Shown in pieces: positions 45,506 through 55,826 of a stretch of 64,000 nt of DNA. Made by a program: the position numbers and the translations under genes. Under the pieces are notes generated by a model. That model was not told the origin of the DNA. It searched no databases and was given only the letters and a program-made list of their open reading frames with translations. Every line of letters starts with the position of its first letter. Position 1 is the first letter of the stretch. Origin of the DNA: Methylobacterium aquaticum (GTDB lineage Bacteria; Pseudomonadota; Alphaproteobacteria; Rhizobiales; Beijerinckiaceae); NCBI RefSeq assembly GCF_001043915.1, contig NZ_LABX01000007.1, forward strand, positions 1 to 64,000, written 5' to 3'.

Positions 45506-45771
45506 CAGAAGACCAGATTACTCCATTATGTCTTACGTTGCTGCGGCAGATGGTGCTTGAACTCATCAATGAGGACTTTTCAGACCAAGTGTACACCGGT
45601 TGGTCGCAGAGACTGCGGCAAAATCAAAGACCCTGAGCACTGCCCGAGTGCAACGTGACCGGGCAGTGCCCTAAGCCGATTTCGCCGAAGGGGTCACCGG
45701 TTCGGAGGCAAAATCTGCAATCAAATAAGGCCCTAAGCGGACGAAGCGTTGGCCTGCCAACGCAAGTCTGC
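45506..45771. other. Intergenic region beside the chemoreceptor remnant
   Basis: About 265 bases, comparatively AT-rich and without a gene. It holds a hairpin at 45637-45669 (GCACTGCCCG with CGGGCAGTGC across a 13-base loop), which may be a terminator-like stem or the scar of a lost element. Nothing else is recognisable. Confidence 0.5.
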
Positions 45772-46662
45772 TTAGAACACCGCGTCCGCCACATCCCGCA
45801 TCAGCCCCGGCACCTCTCCCGCCAGCTCCCGGGCCAGGAACCCGATCGGCCCGCATGTCTGCGCGAGGCGCCGTCCCGCCTCGCCGTGCAGGAAGACGCC
45901 CCAGGCCGCCGCCGCGGCGGGCGTGGTGCCGCGGGCGAGCAGTCCGACGATGAGGCCGGCGAGGACGTCACCCGAGCCCGAGGTGGCGAGGCCGGCGCCC
46001 CCACCCGCATAATGCCAGGTCTCACCCGCCGGATCGACGATCCAGGTCTCCGCCCCCTTCATCACCACGACGGCGCCCAGGATTTCGGCAGCCTTCCGCG
46101 CCGCCCCGAGGGGATCGGCCTCGACCGCGTCGCGGTCGCAGCCGAGGCAGCGCGCCATCTCGCCGGCATGGGGCGTGAGCACCACCTGGCCTCCTCGCGC
46201 CCGCACCGCCTCGGCCTGCGCGCACAGCCCGTCGATGCTCGCGGCATCAAGGACGAACGGCGCCTGGGCCGGGCCGGTCAGGAGGGCGGCGGTCAATGCG
46301 CGGGTCGGCTCGCCCGACGCCATGCCGGCGCCGATCAGGATCGCGGCGGCCCGCTCGGTGCGCGGCAGCAGCACCTCGGCGGCGACACGGTGATCGACAT
46401 GGCCGTCCTCACCGTCCGGCAGCCGCACCACCAGGGCCTCCGGCACCGCGAGGGCGGCGTGCGGGGCGGTGCCGGCGGCAATCGACATCTGGAGCTTGCC
46501 GGCGCCGGCCCGGAGCGCCGCGGTGCCGGCCAGGATCGCGGCGCCCGGCACCTCGACCGAGCCGGCAATGACGAGGGCGCTGCCGCGCGCCTCCTTGCTG
46601 CCGTTGCCGGAATCCGGCAGGGGCAGGCCGCGCAAGGTGTCGGCGGTGATCGCGATGGTCAT
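45772..46662 (-). CDS. nnrD: ADP-dependent NAD(P)H-hydrate dehydratase
   Basis: A ribokinase-fold enzyme of 296 residues that uses ADP to repair hydrated NADH/NADPH. Family motifs are VIAGSVEVPGAAILAGTAAL near the N-terminus, LTPHAGEMARCLG, and the ATP-binding GGAGLATSGSGDVLAGLIVG near the C-terminus. The usual N-terminal epimerase domain (NnrE) is absent, so epimerisation must be encoded elsewhere. The ATG at 46662 overlaps the stop of the histidine phosphatase gene (ATGA). Confidence 0.92.
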   Translation of the reverse strand: MTIAITADTLRGLPLPDSGNGSKEARGSALVIAGSVEVPGAAILAGTAALRAGAGKLQMSIAAGTAPHAALAVPEALVVRLPDGEDGHVDHRVAAEVLLPRTERAAAILIGAGMASGEPTRALTAALLTGPAQAPFVLDAASIDGLCAQAEAVRARGGQVVLTPHAGEMARCLGCDRDAVEADPLGAARKAAEILGAVVVMKGAETWIVDPAGETWHYAGGGAGLATSGSGDVLAGLIVGLLARGTTPAAAAAWGVFLHGEAGRRLAQTCGPIGFLARELAGEVPGLMRDVADAVF

Positions 46663-47423
46663 CGGGCGGCTCCCGTGGCGTCGGGCTCGGCCGTCACCGG
46701 AGCACCGGCGCGTGTCAGCGGTGTCACGAAGTTGTACTGCTTCAGGACGAGCTTGCCGCTGCTGCCGCGATGCGGATCGAAGGCGTATTCGGTCACCGCG
46801 CAATTGGCGACGTCGCCCTCCCGGTCGATGCCCAAGATCTCGTCCTCGGTCATGCCCTCGATGAGGTAGCGCAGGCACAGCACCACGACCTGGTGCCCCA
46901 CCACCAGCACGCGCCGCCCACCGTAATGCAGCGAAACGGTGTCGAGGGCGCTGCGCAGCCGCAGGATCACGTCGCACCAGCTCTCGCCGCCCGGCGGCCG
47001 GTGGTAGAACTTGCCGAGCAGGCGGCGGAACTCGGCCTGGTCGGGGTGGAGCCGGGTGATGCCCTCGCGGGTGAGCCGATCGAGGATCCCGGACTCCTTC
47101 TCGCGCAGGCGCTCGTCGGCGACCTCGTCGAGCAGCGGTTCGGCGACGCCTCCGGCCGCGCGGATCAGCCGGGCGGTGGACACGGCCCGGCGATAGGGCG
47201 AGGTCAGCACCACGTCGGGCCGCGCGGAGGCGGGCATCTCCGAGAACCACCGCCCGACCGCCGCGGCCTGGCGCTCGCCGAGAGGGCTCAACGGCACGTC
47301 GACGTCGCGCTCGGCAATGTCGATATGGGTGTGCCCGGCCGCATCGGCGGCGTCGCGGGCGACGTTGCCGGCGCTCTCGCCGTGCCGCACGATCCAGATC
47401 CGGTCCGGCCAGCGCTGCTGCAT
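46659..47423 (-). CDS. Histidine phosphatase (phosphoglycerate mutase-like) family protein
   Basis: A 254-residue protein with the phosphohistidine motif IWIVRHGESAGNVARD at the N-terminus and the second active-site His in VLVVGHQVVVLCLR. SPLGERQAAAVGRWF and TSPYRRAVSTARL are typical of the branch. It is long for the family, with an extra C-terminal ~50 residues. The substrate is unknown. It is translationally coupled to nnrD downstream, which hints at, but does not show, a role in nucleotide-cofactor metabolism. Confidence 0.88.
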   Translation of the reverse strand: MQQRWPDRIWIVRHGESAGNVARDAADAAGHTHIDIAERDVDVPLSPLGERQAAAVGRWFSEMPASARPDVVLTSPYRRAVSTARLIRAAGGVAEPLLDEVADERLREKESGILDRLTREGITRLHPDQAEFRRLLGKFYHRPPGGESWCDVILRLRSALDTVSLHYGGRRVLVVGHQVVVLCLRYLIEGMTEDEILGIDREGDVANCAVTEYAFDPHRGSSGKLVLKQYNFVTPLTRAGAPVTAEPDATGAAR

Positions 47424-47637
47424 TGGTCACTCCCCCCAAGTATCAGGGAGGTAGCGGAGTCGGGCCGCACTGCAAGCGTCGGGGGGCTGCGATGCGTCCC
47501 GTTCCGCACGGCCAAACGCCTCTGGCCACGCTCTTGCAAGCCACGACACGCGCAGGCGGGGTTTACGGTCCCGGCCGAAATCTGTGAGAACTCAAGCCAG
47601 CCGGCGGGACAGCCGGGGCGGGGCGGGACAGGACCAC

Positions 47638-48165
47638 ATGCAGGACGATCGGCGGCCGATCGCCACCACCGCGCGGCTTGCGGCTTCGCGACACGTGCTC
47701 ACGGTCAACGGCCGGAGCGTGGCGGTGGAGGCCGCGCCCGGCACCCGCCTCCTCTACGTGCTGCGCAACGACCTGGCGCTGAACGGCCCGAAATATGGCT
47801 GCGGCCTCGGCCAGTGCGGCAGCTGCACGGTCCTGGTCGACGGCCGGGCCCTGCGCTCCTGCGCGATTCCGCTGCGCGCCGCGATCGGCCGCCGGATCAC
47901 CACCCTGGAGGGGCTGGCGCAAGGCGACCGGCTGCACCCGGTGCAGGACGCCTTCATCGCCGAGAACGCGGCGCAATGCGGCTACTGCCTGAACGGCATG
48001 ATCATGACCACGGTGGCGTTGCTCTCCGCCAACCCGGACCCGAGCGAGGCCGAGATCCGGTCGGCTCTCCAGGGCAACCTGTGCCGCTGTGGCACCCATG
48101 TCGAGATCCTGCGCGCGGTGCGGGCCGCCGCCGCGCGGATGCGGTCCCGGGGAGACGCGGCATGA
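47638..48165 (+). CDS. [2Fe-2S] small subunit of a molybdenum hydroxylase (NicA/IorA-like)
   Basis: The 175-residue protein binds two [2Fe-2S] clusters. The plant-ferredoxin-type site is GPKYGCGLGQCGSCTVLVDG and the helical-domain site is QCGYCLNGM with GNLCRCGTH. It passes electrons from the molybdenum centre to the large subunit's cytochrome. The ATG at 47638 is preferred to the GTG at 47584 because the early residues are not family-like. Its stop overlaps the large-subunit ATG (ATGA). In nicotinate hydroxylase NicAB and isoquinoline oxidoreductase the same pairing occurs. Confidence 0.92.
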   Translation: MQDDRRPIATTARLAASRHVLTVNGRSVAVEAAPGTRLLYVLRNDLALNGPKYGCGLGQCGSCTVLVDGRALRSCAIPLRAAIGRRITTLEGLAQGDRLHPVQDAFIAENAAQCGYCLNGMIMTTVALLSANPDPSEAEIRSALQGNLCRCGTHVEILRAVRAAAARMRSRGDAA

Positions 48166-51100
48166 GACCGGATCCCGCCGCGCGCCGCCGGCACTGGCAG
48201 GAGACGGGCGACGTGCTGCTCGTCTACCGCGAGACGATCGGCCGCCCGCCCCGCCTCGGCGACGCGCCGGGGGCCGCCCTGGCGGCGGGGCCGCAACGGG
48301 CGCTCTACCTCGTGGTCGACGGCGAGGGCCGGGTCACCGCCTTCAACGGCCATGTCGATCTCGGCACCGGCATCCGCACGGCCTTGGCCCAGATCGTCGC
48401 CGAGGAACTCGACGTGCCGCTGGCCGACGTCACGATGGACCTCGGCAGCACCGCGACGGCCCCCGACCAGGGCGGCACCATCGCGAGCGAGACGATCCAG
48501 ATCGCGGCCGTGCCCCTGCGCCAGGCCGCCGCCACCGCCCGCCGCCACCTCGTCGAGGCGGCCTCGCGCCGGCTCAACCGCGGCATCGCGGAACTGGTCG
48601 TCGCGTCCGGCACCGTCCGGGTCGCGGCAGAGCCGGATCTCGGCATTCCCTACGGCGACCTCGTGCGGGGCGCACGCACCGAGCTGACCCTCGATCCCGA
48701 CGCCCCCGTCAAGCCGGTGGCGGATTATGGCATCGTCGGCCGGCCGGTGCCGCGGGTCGACATCCCCGCCAAGGCGACCGGCGCCTGGACCTACGTGCAC
48801 GACGTGCGGGTGCCCGGCATGGTGCATGGCCGCGTGGTCCGGCCGCCGGTTCCGGGGGTCGATTCCGCCCTCGGCGGGAGGCTGGCGGCCATCGACGACG
48901 CCTCGGTCGCCCATATCCCGGGCCTCGTCGCGGTGGTGGTGATCGGCGACTTCGTCGGCGTGGTCGCCGAACGCGAGGAGAACGCCGCCGAGGCGGCGCG
49001 CTGCCTTTCCGTCACGTGGCGCCCCTGGGCGGGGCTCCCCGATCTCAACCGGCCCGAGGCGGCGCTCCGCGACAACCCCGCGACGGCGCGCCGGCTCCTC
49101 GACCGCGGCGACGTCGAGCGGGCGCTGGCCCATGCGCAGGAGCGGCTCGACCGCACCTATGTCTGGCCCTATCAGATGCACGGCTCGATCGGACCGTCCT
49201 GCGCCGTGGCGGAGTTCCGGGACGGCACTCTGGTCGTGTGGTCCGGCACCCAGAACCCGCACGTCCTGCAAAGCGACCTCGCGCTCCTCCTCGACATGCC
49301 GGAGGAGAGGATCGCGATCGAGCGCCACGAGGCGGCGGGCTGCTACGGCCGCAACTGCGCCGACGACGTCGCGGCCGATGCCGCGCTGCTGGCCCGCGCC
49401 GTCGGCCGGCCGGTGCGGGTGCAGCTCACCCGCGAGCAGGAACATGCCTGGGAGCCGAAGGGCGCCGCGCAAGTGATGGACGTGCGCGGCGGCCTCGATG
49501 CCGAGGGCGGCCCGGCGGCCTACGATTTCGAGACCCGCTATCCCTCGAACGGCGCGCCGACGCTGGCGCTGATCCTCACCGGCAAGGTCGCGAGCCAGCC
49601 GGCAGTGTACCCGATGGGCGACCGGACGGCTGTGCCGCCCTACGCCTTCGGCCATGCCCGGGTGACGGTGCACGACATGCCGCCGATCGCCCGCGCCTCC
49701 TGGCTGCGCGGCGTCTCGGCCCTGCCGAACACCTTCGCGCACGAATCCTACATCGACGAGCTGGCGAGTGCGGCCGGCGTCGACCCGATCGCCTACCGGC
49801 TGCGCTACCTGCCCGATGCCCGCGCCGCCGATCTCGTGCGCGCGGTCGCCGAGCGGGCCGCCTGGGTGCCGCATACCCGGCCCGGCACCCATGGCGGCTC
49901 CGGCGACATCCTGTACGGGCGGGGCTTTGCCTACGCGGTCTATGTCCACGGGCCGTTTCCCGGCAAGGCCGCCGCCTGGGCCGCCTGGGTGGCGGATGTC
50001 GCGGTCAACCGGGTCACCGGCGAGGTCGCCGTCACCCGGGTGGTGGTGGGCCAGGATTCCGGCCTGATGATCAATCCGGACGGGGTGCGCCACCAGATCC
50101 ACGGCAACGTCATCCAGTCGACGAGCCGGGTGCTGAAGGAATCGGTCGGGTTCGACGCCACCGGGGTGACGAGCCGGGAATGGGGTAGCTATCCGATCCT
50201 CGCCTTCCCGCAGGTGCCGGACATCGACGTGCTGATGGTGCCGCGGCCGAACGATCCGCCGCTCGGGGCCGGCGAATCGGCCTCGGTGCCGAGCGCCGCG
50301 GCGATCACCAACGCGCTGTTCGACGCCACCGGCATCCGCTTCCGGGACTTGCCGCTCACCGCCGAGGCGGTGCGCGCCGCCCTCAACCCGCCGCGGATCG
50401 CCGGCCCCGACGCGCCGACGCGCCGGCGCCGCGGCTTTCTCGCGGGGCTGTTCGGGGCCGGCGCCGGGGCGCTCGCGCTCAGCCTCACCCTCCTGCCCTG
50501 GCGCCCGGCGTATCCGTCGATCGAGCGGCCGGACCCTGCGGCCTATTCCGCCGCCACGATCGCCCAGGGGCGCCTCGTCGCGGCGGCGGGCGCCTGCCTC
50601 GTCTGCCATGCCGGGCCGGACGGCCGGTCCTTCGCCGGCGGGCGCGGGCTCGAGACGCCATTCGGCACGGTCTACGCCTCGAACATCACCCCGGATGCGG
50701 CGGCCGGCATCGGCGCCTGGTCCTATCCCGCCTTCGCCCGGGCGATGCGCGAGGGCGTGTCGCGCGACGGGCACCACCTCTATCCGGCCCATCCCTATCC
50801 GAGCTTCTCCGGCATCGGGGAGCGCGACCTTCAGGCGCTCTACGCCTACCTGATGGCGCAGCGGCCGGTGGCGAACCCGGTCCCGGAGACCCGCCTGCGG
50901 CCTCCCTTTGGGATCCGGCCGCTGATGGCGGGCTGGAACGCCCTGTTCCACCGCCCCGTGTCATTCGCCGATCCGGCCCGCGGCCCGGACTGGAACCGCG
51001 GCGCCTACCTCGTCGAGGCGCTCGGCCATTGCGGCGCCTGCCACAGCCCCCGCAATGCCCTCGGGGCGGAGCGCCGGGGCGAGGCGCGCCTGGCCGGCGG

Positions 51101-51713
51101 CTTCGCCGATGGCTGGGAGGCGCCGGCCCTGACCGGCCTGTCCCGCGCGCCCCTGCCCTGGACCGAGGACGATCTCTACGCCTACCTGCGCACTGGCCGC
51201 TCGCCGCGCCACGGCAGCGCCGCCGGCCCGATGGCGGCCGTGGTCGCCTCCCTGGCGCCCCTGCCGGATGCCGACATCCGCGCCATGGCGGTCTACCTCG
51301 CGAGCCTCGTCGGCGAGGCGCCGTCGCCCCACCCTCGCCGCGCTGCCGCCGTCGCGGCCCCGCGCGGATCCGCCACCCTGTTCCAGGGCGCCTGCGCCTC
51401 CTGCCACGAAGGCGGGGCCGGGGGCGAACTGGTGCCCCTCGGCCTCGTCACCGCGGTGCACAGCGCCTATCCGGCCAACCTGATCCAGGCCGTCCTCAAC
51501 GGCGTCGCGGCGGCGGCCGAGCGCTTCCCGAACCCCGATCCCTCGGCGCCGCCCGCCGCGATGCCGGCGTTCCGCGACACCCTCACCGACCGGCAGGTGG
51601 CGGAGGTCGTCGCCTATACCCGCGCCCGCTACGCGCCCGATGCGCCGGAATGGCCGGGGCTGGAGGCGGCGGTGGCGCGGGTGCGGGGCTCGACGCCGCA
51701 TGCCGGGTGGTGA
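48162..51713 (+). CDS. Molybdopterin large subunit fused to a tri-haem cytochrome c (NicB-like hydroxylase)
   Basis: A 1183-residue fusion. The N-terminal ~745 residues form a xanthine-dehydrogenase-type molybdopterin subunit, with a possible catalytic Glu in PPLGAGESASVPS and GHVDLGTGIRTALAQIVAEE near the start. A membrane helix (RRGFLAGLFGAGAGALALSL, about 760) follows, then three haem c sites: CLVCH (about 812), CGACH (about 962) and CASCH (about 1080). This length and order match nicotinate hydroxylase NicB, which hands electrons to the respiratory chain. The substrate is likely an N-heteroaromatic or aldehyde; nicotinate is one candidate. No downstream nic genes are present. Confidence 0.92.
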   Translation: MRPDPAARRRHWQETGDVLLVYRETIGRPPRLGDAPGAALAAGPQRALYLVVDGEGRVTAFNGHVDLGTGIRTALAQIVAEELDVPLADVTMDLGSTATAPDQGGTIASETIQIAAVPLRQAAATARRHLVEAASRRLNRGIAELVVASGTVRVAAEPDLGIPYGDLVRGARTELTLDPDAPVKPVADYGIVGRPVPRVDIPAKATGAWTYVHDVRVPGMVHGRVVRPPVPGVDSALGGRLAAIDDASVAHIPGLVAVVVIGDFVGVVAEREENAAEAARCLSVTWRPWAGLPDLNRPEAALRDNPATARRLLDRGDVERALAHAQERLDRTYVWPYQMHGSIGPSCAVAEFRDGTLVVWSGTQNPHVLQSDLALLLDMPEERIAIERHEAAGCYGRNCADDVAADAALLARAVGRPVRVQLTREQEHAWEPKGAAQVMDVRGGLDAEGGPAAYDFETRYPSNGAPTLALILTGKVASQPAVYPMGDRTAVPPYAFGHARVTVHDMPPIARASWLRGVSALPNTFAHESYIDELASAAGVDPIAYRLRYLPDARAADLVRAVAERAAWVPHTRPGTHGGSGDILYGRGFAYAVYVHGPFPGKAAAWAAWVADVAVNRVTGEVAVTRVVVGQDSGLMINPDGVRHQIHGNVIQSTSRVLKESVGFDATGVTSREWGSYPILAFPQVPDIDVLMVPRPNDPPLGAGESASVPSAAAITNALFDATGIRFRDLPLTAEAVRAALNPPRIAGPDAPTRRRRGFLAGLFGAGAGALALSLTLLPWRPAYPSIERPDPAAYSAATIAQGRLVAAAGACLVCHAGPDGRSFAGGRGLETPFGTVYASNITPDAAAGIGAWSYPAFARAMREGVSRDGHHLYPAHPYPSFSGIGERDLQALYAYLMAQRPVANPVPETRLRPPFGIRPLMAGWNALFHRPVSFADPARGPDWNRGAYLVEALGHCGACHSPRNALGAERRGEARLAGGFADGWEAPALTGLSRAPLPWTEDDLYAYLRTGRSPRHGSAAGPMAAVVASLAPLPDADIRAMAVYLASLVGEAPSPHPRRAAAVAAPRGSATLFQGACASCHEGGAGGELVPLGLVTAVHSAYPANLIQAVLNGVAAAAERFPNPDPSAPPAAMPAFRDTLTDRQVAEVVAYTRARYAPDAPEWPGLEAAVARVRGSTPHAGW

Positions 51714-51895
51714 GGGCGTGGCGCAACGGGACGGGCTGGCCCGACGGCCGCGCCCTCCTCGTCCCGCACCGTCCATGGCCGTCCGGGACAGACCAAGGGC
51801 GCTGCTTCCCTCTTCCGTGTCGCAGCGGGGCTATGCTCAGGGGCGTCAAGATCAGCCTGGCACCGGATAGACGATGCGTGGTCGCCCACCGGGGC

Positions 51896-52123
51896 CTACC
51901 GCCGAACGACCATCGTCTCACCGGCAGCATACCGCGCCGACGCCATCTGCGAGCGGTGGCGGCGGGAGGGTCGCAGATCCCCGTCCGGCCCGTCGATGAG
52001 CTGGACCAGGAACGGAGCGAGCGGCCGGGCCGGCACCGCACGAGCCGGGGCGGAGACCTCGATCGGGACGAGGGCCCGTCCCGGCGAAGCCGGGTCCGGG
52101 ACGGGCGTGTCGGGCTGGGACAT
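51896..52123 (-). CDS. Short conserved alphaproteobacterial protein (75 aa)
   Basis: The C-terminal half (APFLVQLIDGPDGDLRPSRR, then HRSQMASARYAA) fits a small family I recall from rhizobia, in which a FLAQL-type helix is followed by RRxEPxxAxxxY. The N-terminal half is Pro/Ala-rich. A GGAG nine bases before the ATG at 52123 supports translation. It ends about 180 bases beyond the convergent molybdenum hydroxylase gene. Function unknown. Confidence 0.6.
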   Translation of the reverse strand: MSQPDTPVPDPASPGRALVPIEVSAPARAVPARPLAPFLVQLIDGPDGDLRPSRRHRSQMASARYAAGETMVVRR

Positions 52124-52194
52124 GGCGGCGGCTCCGGGCGGCGATCTCGGACCAACGTCGCAAGCCGCCTGCCGTATCCCCTCCCCCGCGGCCG

Positions 52195-52818
52195 CTACTT
52201 CTTCGCCAGGGCCTCAAGCCGGCTCTGCATCTCGGCCATCTGGCGCTTGAGATCGTCCAGTTCACCCTTGGGAGCGGCGACGGGAGCCTTCGGGGCGGTG
52301 GCGACGGGCACCGGCGCCTCGGCCGGCTTGTCGCCCGTGGCCGGCTGCCCGCCGGGACCGAACGGCGAGAACATCCGCATGGCCTCGCTGAAGAAGCTCA
52401 TGTTGGCGCGCACCTGCTCTTCCATGGCGTGCTGGAAGGCGGTCGGGCCGAAGGTCTGGGACATCTTCTCGCGCAGGCCGTCCTGCTCACGGGTGAGGTG
52501 ATTCATCGAATATTCGAGGAAGCTCGGCACCATCGCCCGCATGCTGTCGCCGTAGAAGCGGATGAGCTGGCGCAGGAAGGCCACCGGCAGAAGGTTCTCG
52601 GCGCCGGCCTTGTTCTCCTGCTCGAAGATGATCTGGGTCAGCACCGAGCGGGTGATGTCCTCGCCCGATTTCGCGTCGTAGACCACGAAATCCTCGCCGG
52701 CCTGCACCATCGCGGCGAGGTCCTCGAGGGTCACGTAGGTCGATGTGCCCGTGTGGTAGAGACGCCGGTTGGCGTACTTCTTGATGACGGTGGGTGTCGA
52801 CTTGCCGCTCTCCGCCAT
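52195..52818 (-). CDS. phaR: Polyhydroxyalkanoate synthesis repressor PhaR
   Basis: PhaR binds DNA and PHA granules and represses phasin and other PHA genes until polymer accumulates. The N-terminal PHB/PHA accumulation DNA-binding domain is evident in VIKKYANRRLYHTGTSTYVT (residues 10-30). The central part (FYGDSMRAMVPSFLEYSMNH) is a helical accumulation-regulator domain, and the C-terminus is a Pro/Ala-rich linker ending in a coiled coil (ELDDLKRQMAEMQSRLEALA). The ATG at 52818 follows GGGAGG; the frame extends to 52908 without support. It is divergent from phaA, with ~290 bases between the starts. Confidence 0.94.
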   Translation of the reverse strand: MAESGKSTPTVIKKYANRRLYHTGTSTYVTLEDLAAMVQAGEDFVVYDAKSGEDITRSVLTQIIFEQENKAGAENLLPVAFLRQLIRFYGDSMRAMVPSFLEYSMNHLTREQDGLREKMSQTFGPTAFQHAMEEQVRANMSFFSEAMRMFSPFGPGGQPATGDKPAEAPVPVATAPKAPVAAPKGELDDLKRQMAEMQSRLEALAKK

Positions 52819-53107
52819 CGGTGTGTGGCCTCCCACTTTGCCAACCTCTTGGCCAGCCCGGCGGGAACTGGGCGGCGCCGGGCGAGCCGAATTGTTACCG
52901 GTTCTCATGATCGAACCTTAAGGCGTTCGTGCGCTGGCGAAAATAGCTATCTGCGCGCCGTCCACGCAAACTGGCCGCGCTGCCAGTGCGAGAACCGGCC
53001 GTGCACGCCTTGACTTCGCGCGGGGCAACGCTTTCATCCACGCCAAAGCGCGCGGGGGTGCCGGCCGGCATGCCGCGACGCCGGGAGCGGATCGAGAGGA
53101 GAGGCGC

Positions 53108-54289
<1,182 letters not shown>

Positions 54290-54504
54290 GATGCCTCGAG
54301 CGCTCAGCGCAACGTGCGCTCGGTTCCGCTGAAATATTACGCCTGAACCGAGGAGCGGCCGGGAGCCCGGCCGCTCCGTTGCAGTTAGGACTAAAAGAAG
54401 CGGGACTAAGCCCGCCTTCACGGTGGAACGGCCGCTTTCCGTAAAGTATCCACGGAAACGCGCCGAGGGACGGATCGCTCGAACGCTCATCAAGGAGAGG
54501 GCAC

Positions 54505-55233
54505 ATGGCAGAACGCGTCGCACTGGTCACCGGGGGCACGCGCGGGATCGGCGCTGCGATCTCGAAAGGTCTGAAGGACGCCGGGTACAAGGTTGCGGCC
54601 AATTACGGCGGCAACGACGACGCCGCCCAAGCCTTCAAGAACGAGACCGGCATCCCCGTCTTCAAGTTCGACGTCGGTGACGCCGCAGCCTGCGAGGCCG
54701 GCATCCGGGCGGCGGAGGCCGAGCTTGGCCCGATCGACATCCTGGTCAACAATGCCGGCATCACCCGCGACGGCATGTTCCACAAGATGACCTTCGAGCA
54801 GTGGCAGGCGGTGATCCGCACCAACCTCGACTCGATGTTCACCTGCACCCGTCCGCTGATCGACGGCATGCGTGCGCGCGGCTTCGGCCGCATCATCCTG
54901 ATCTCGTCCATCAACGGCCAGAAGGGCCAGATGGGCCAGACCAACTACTCGGCCGCGAAGGCCGGCGTGATCGGCTTCGCCAAGGCGCTGGCGCAGGAGA
55001 ACGCCAACAAGGGCATCACCGTCAACGTGATCGCGCCGGGCTACATCGCCACCGAGATGGTGAAGGCGATCCCCGAGGAGGTGCTGAAGGCCAAGATCCT
55101 GCCGCACATCCCGGTCGGTCGCCTCGGCGAGGCCGAGGAGATCGCCCGCGCGGTCGAGTTCCTGGCCGGCGAGCAGGCGGGCTTCATCACCGGCTCGACG
55201 CTGACGATCAACGGCGGCCAGCACTTCGTCTGA
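54505..55233 (+). CDS. phaB: Acetoacetyl-CoA reductase
   Basis: A 242-residue short-chain dehydrogenase that reduces acetoacetyl-CoA to (R)-3-hydroxybutyryl-CoA with NADPH. The cofactor loop is VTGGTRGIGAAISKG, followed by DILVNNAGITRDG. The catalytic Ser-Tyr-Lys are in ISSINGQKGQMGQTNYSAAK. The C-terminus has FITGSTLTINGGQHFV, typical of PhaB. It lies 215 bases after phaA, far enough for its own promoter (54290-54504), and is followed by a terminator at 55275. Confidence 0.96.
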   Translation: MAERVALVTGGTRGIGAAISKGLKDAGYKVAANYGGNDDAAQAFKNETGIPVFKFDVGDAAACEAGIRAAEAELGPIDILVNNAGITRDGMFHKMTFEQWQAVIRTNLDSMFTCTRPLIDGMRARGFGRIILISSINGQKGQMGQTNYSAAKAGVIGFAKALAQENANKGITVNVIAPGYIATEMVKAIPEEVLKAKILPHIPVGRLGEAEEIARAVEFLAGEQAGFITGSTLTINGGQHFV

Positions 55234-55274
55234 TCGCCCCGGCGCGACGTGCCGCGACCTGAACACCGCGACGA

Positions 55275-55302
55275 GCCTCGCCCGACCGGGCGGGGCTTTT
55301 TT
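55275..55302 (+). terminator. Rho-independent terminator after phaB
   Basis: GCCTCGCCC (55275-55283) pairs with GGGCGGGGC (55288-55296) across a GACC loop, with one G-T wobble, followed directly by six Ts (55297-55302). It is 42 bases after the phaB stop. Confidence 0.9.
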
Positions 55303-55826
55303 GTCGCCCGACCCAATCGGGGACCGTCATCCGCTGTCGGCCCGATCGGCGCGCGCGGAGGGATTCAGGTTCGCGGATGCGGGCAGCGCCTCCCATTCCA
55401 CCGTTCAGGCTTGCTGATTGGTTTTCGACCGGATCGTCCGGAGGCTCCATCAGACTAACGGTCGTCGACGACGACCTGCGATGCGACTTCCGGAAGAGTC
55501 CTTCCCGACAGCGTACCACCAGCCCGCGCGGCGCATGCACGAAGCCGATTTGCGCATCGCGAAGGGATCGACCGGAAAGCGTATGTTACCGGTGGCCTGA
55601 GATGCCAACGCATCAGGTATCCAATATCATCCCGGTCTCTGATTTCAGATATCTCTCGCTCATCGAGTCACTGCATTTGCGCCGGACAATCCGGATTGAC
55701 TTGACTGACGACCCGACAATGCGTCTATTTTTCTCTATTTGACGTTCAAGTAGCAGTGGTTTGCATACGTGGCAAGTGATTATTAACTATAATGTGAAAG
55801 CCTGGCGGCAAATTCCGGAGACGGAC
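55303..55826. other. Intergenic region before the second chemoreceptor
   Basis: About 520 bases without a supported gene. A small hairpin at 55596-55617 (GATGC/GCATC core with flanking CCT/AGG) resembles hairpin 1 of the repeats at 9931 and 34976. The last 150 bases are AT-rich; TATAAT at 55788-55793 is a candidate -10 box for the chemoreceptor gene, though no -35 at standard spacing was seen. Confidence 0.5.

Noticed and set aside
46770-48161. N-terminal extension of the molybdenum hydroxylase large subunit
   Set aside because: It would overlap the histidine phosphatase (antisense) and the iron-sulfur subunit; the ATG at 48162 gives the NicB-like length and stop/start coupling.
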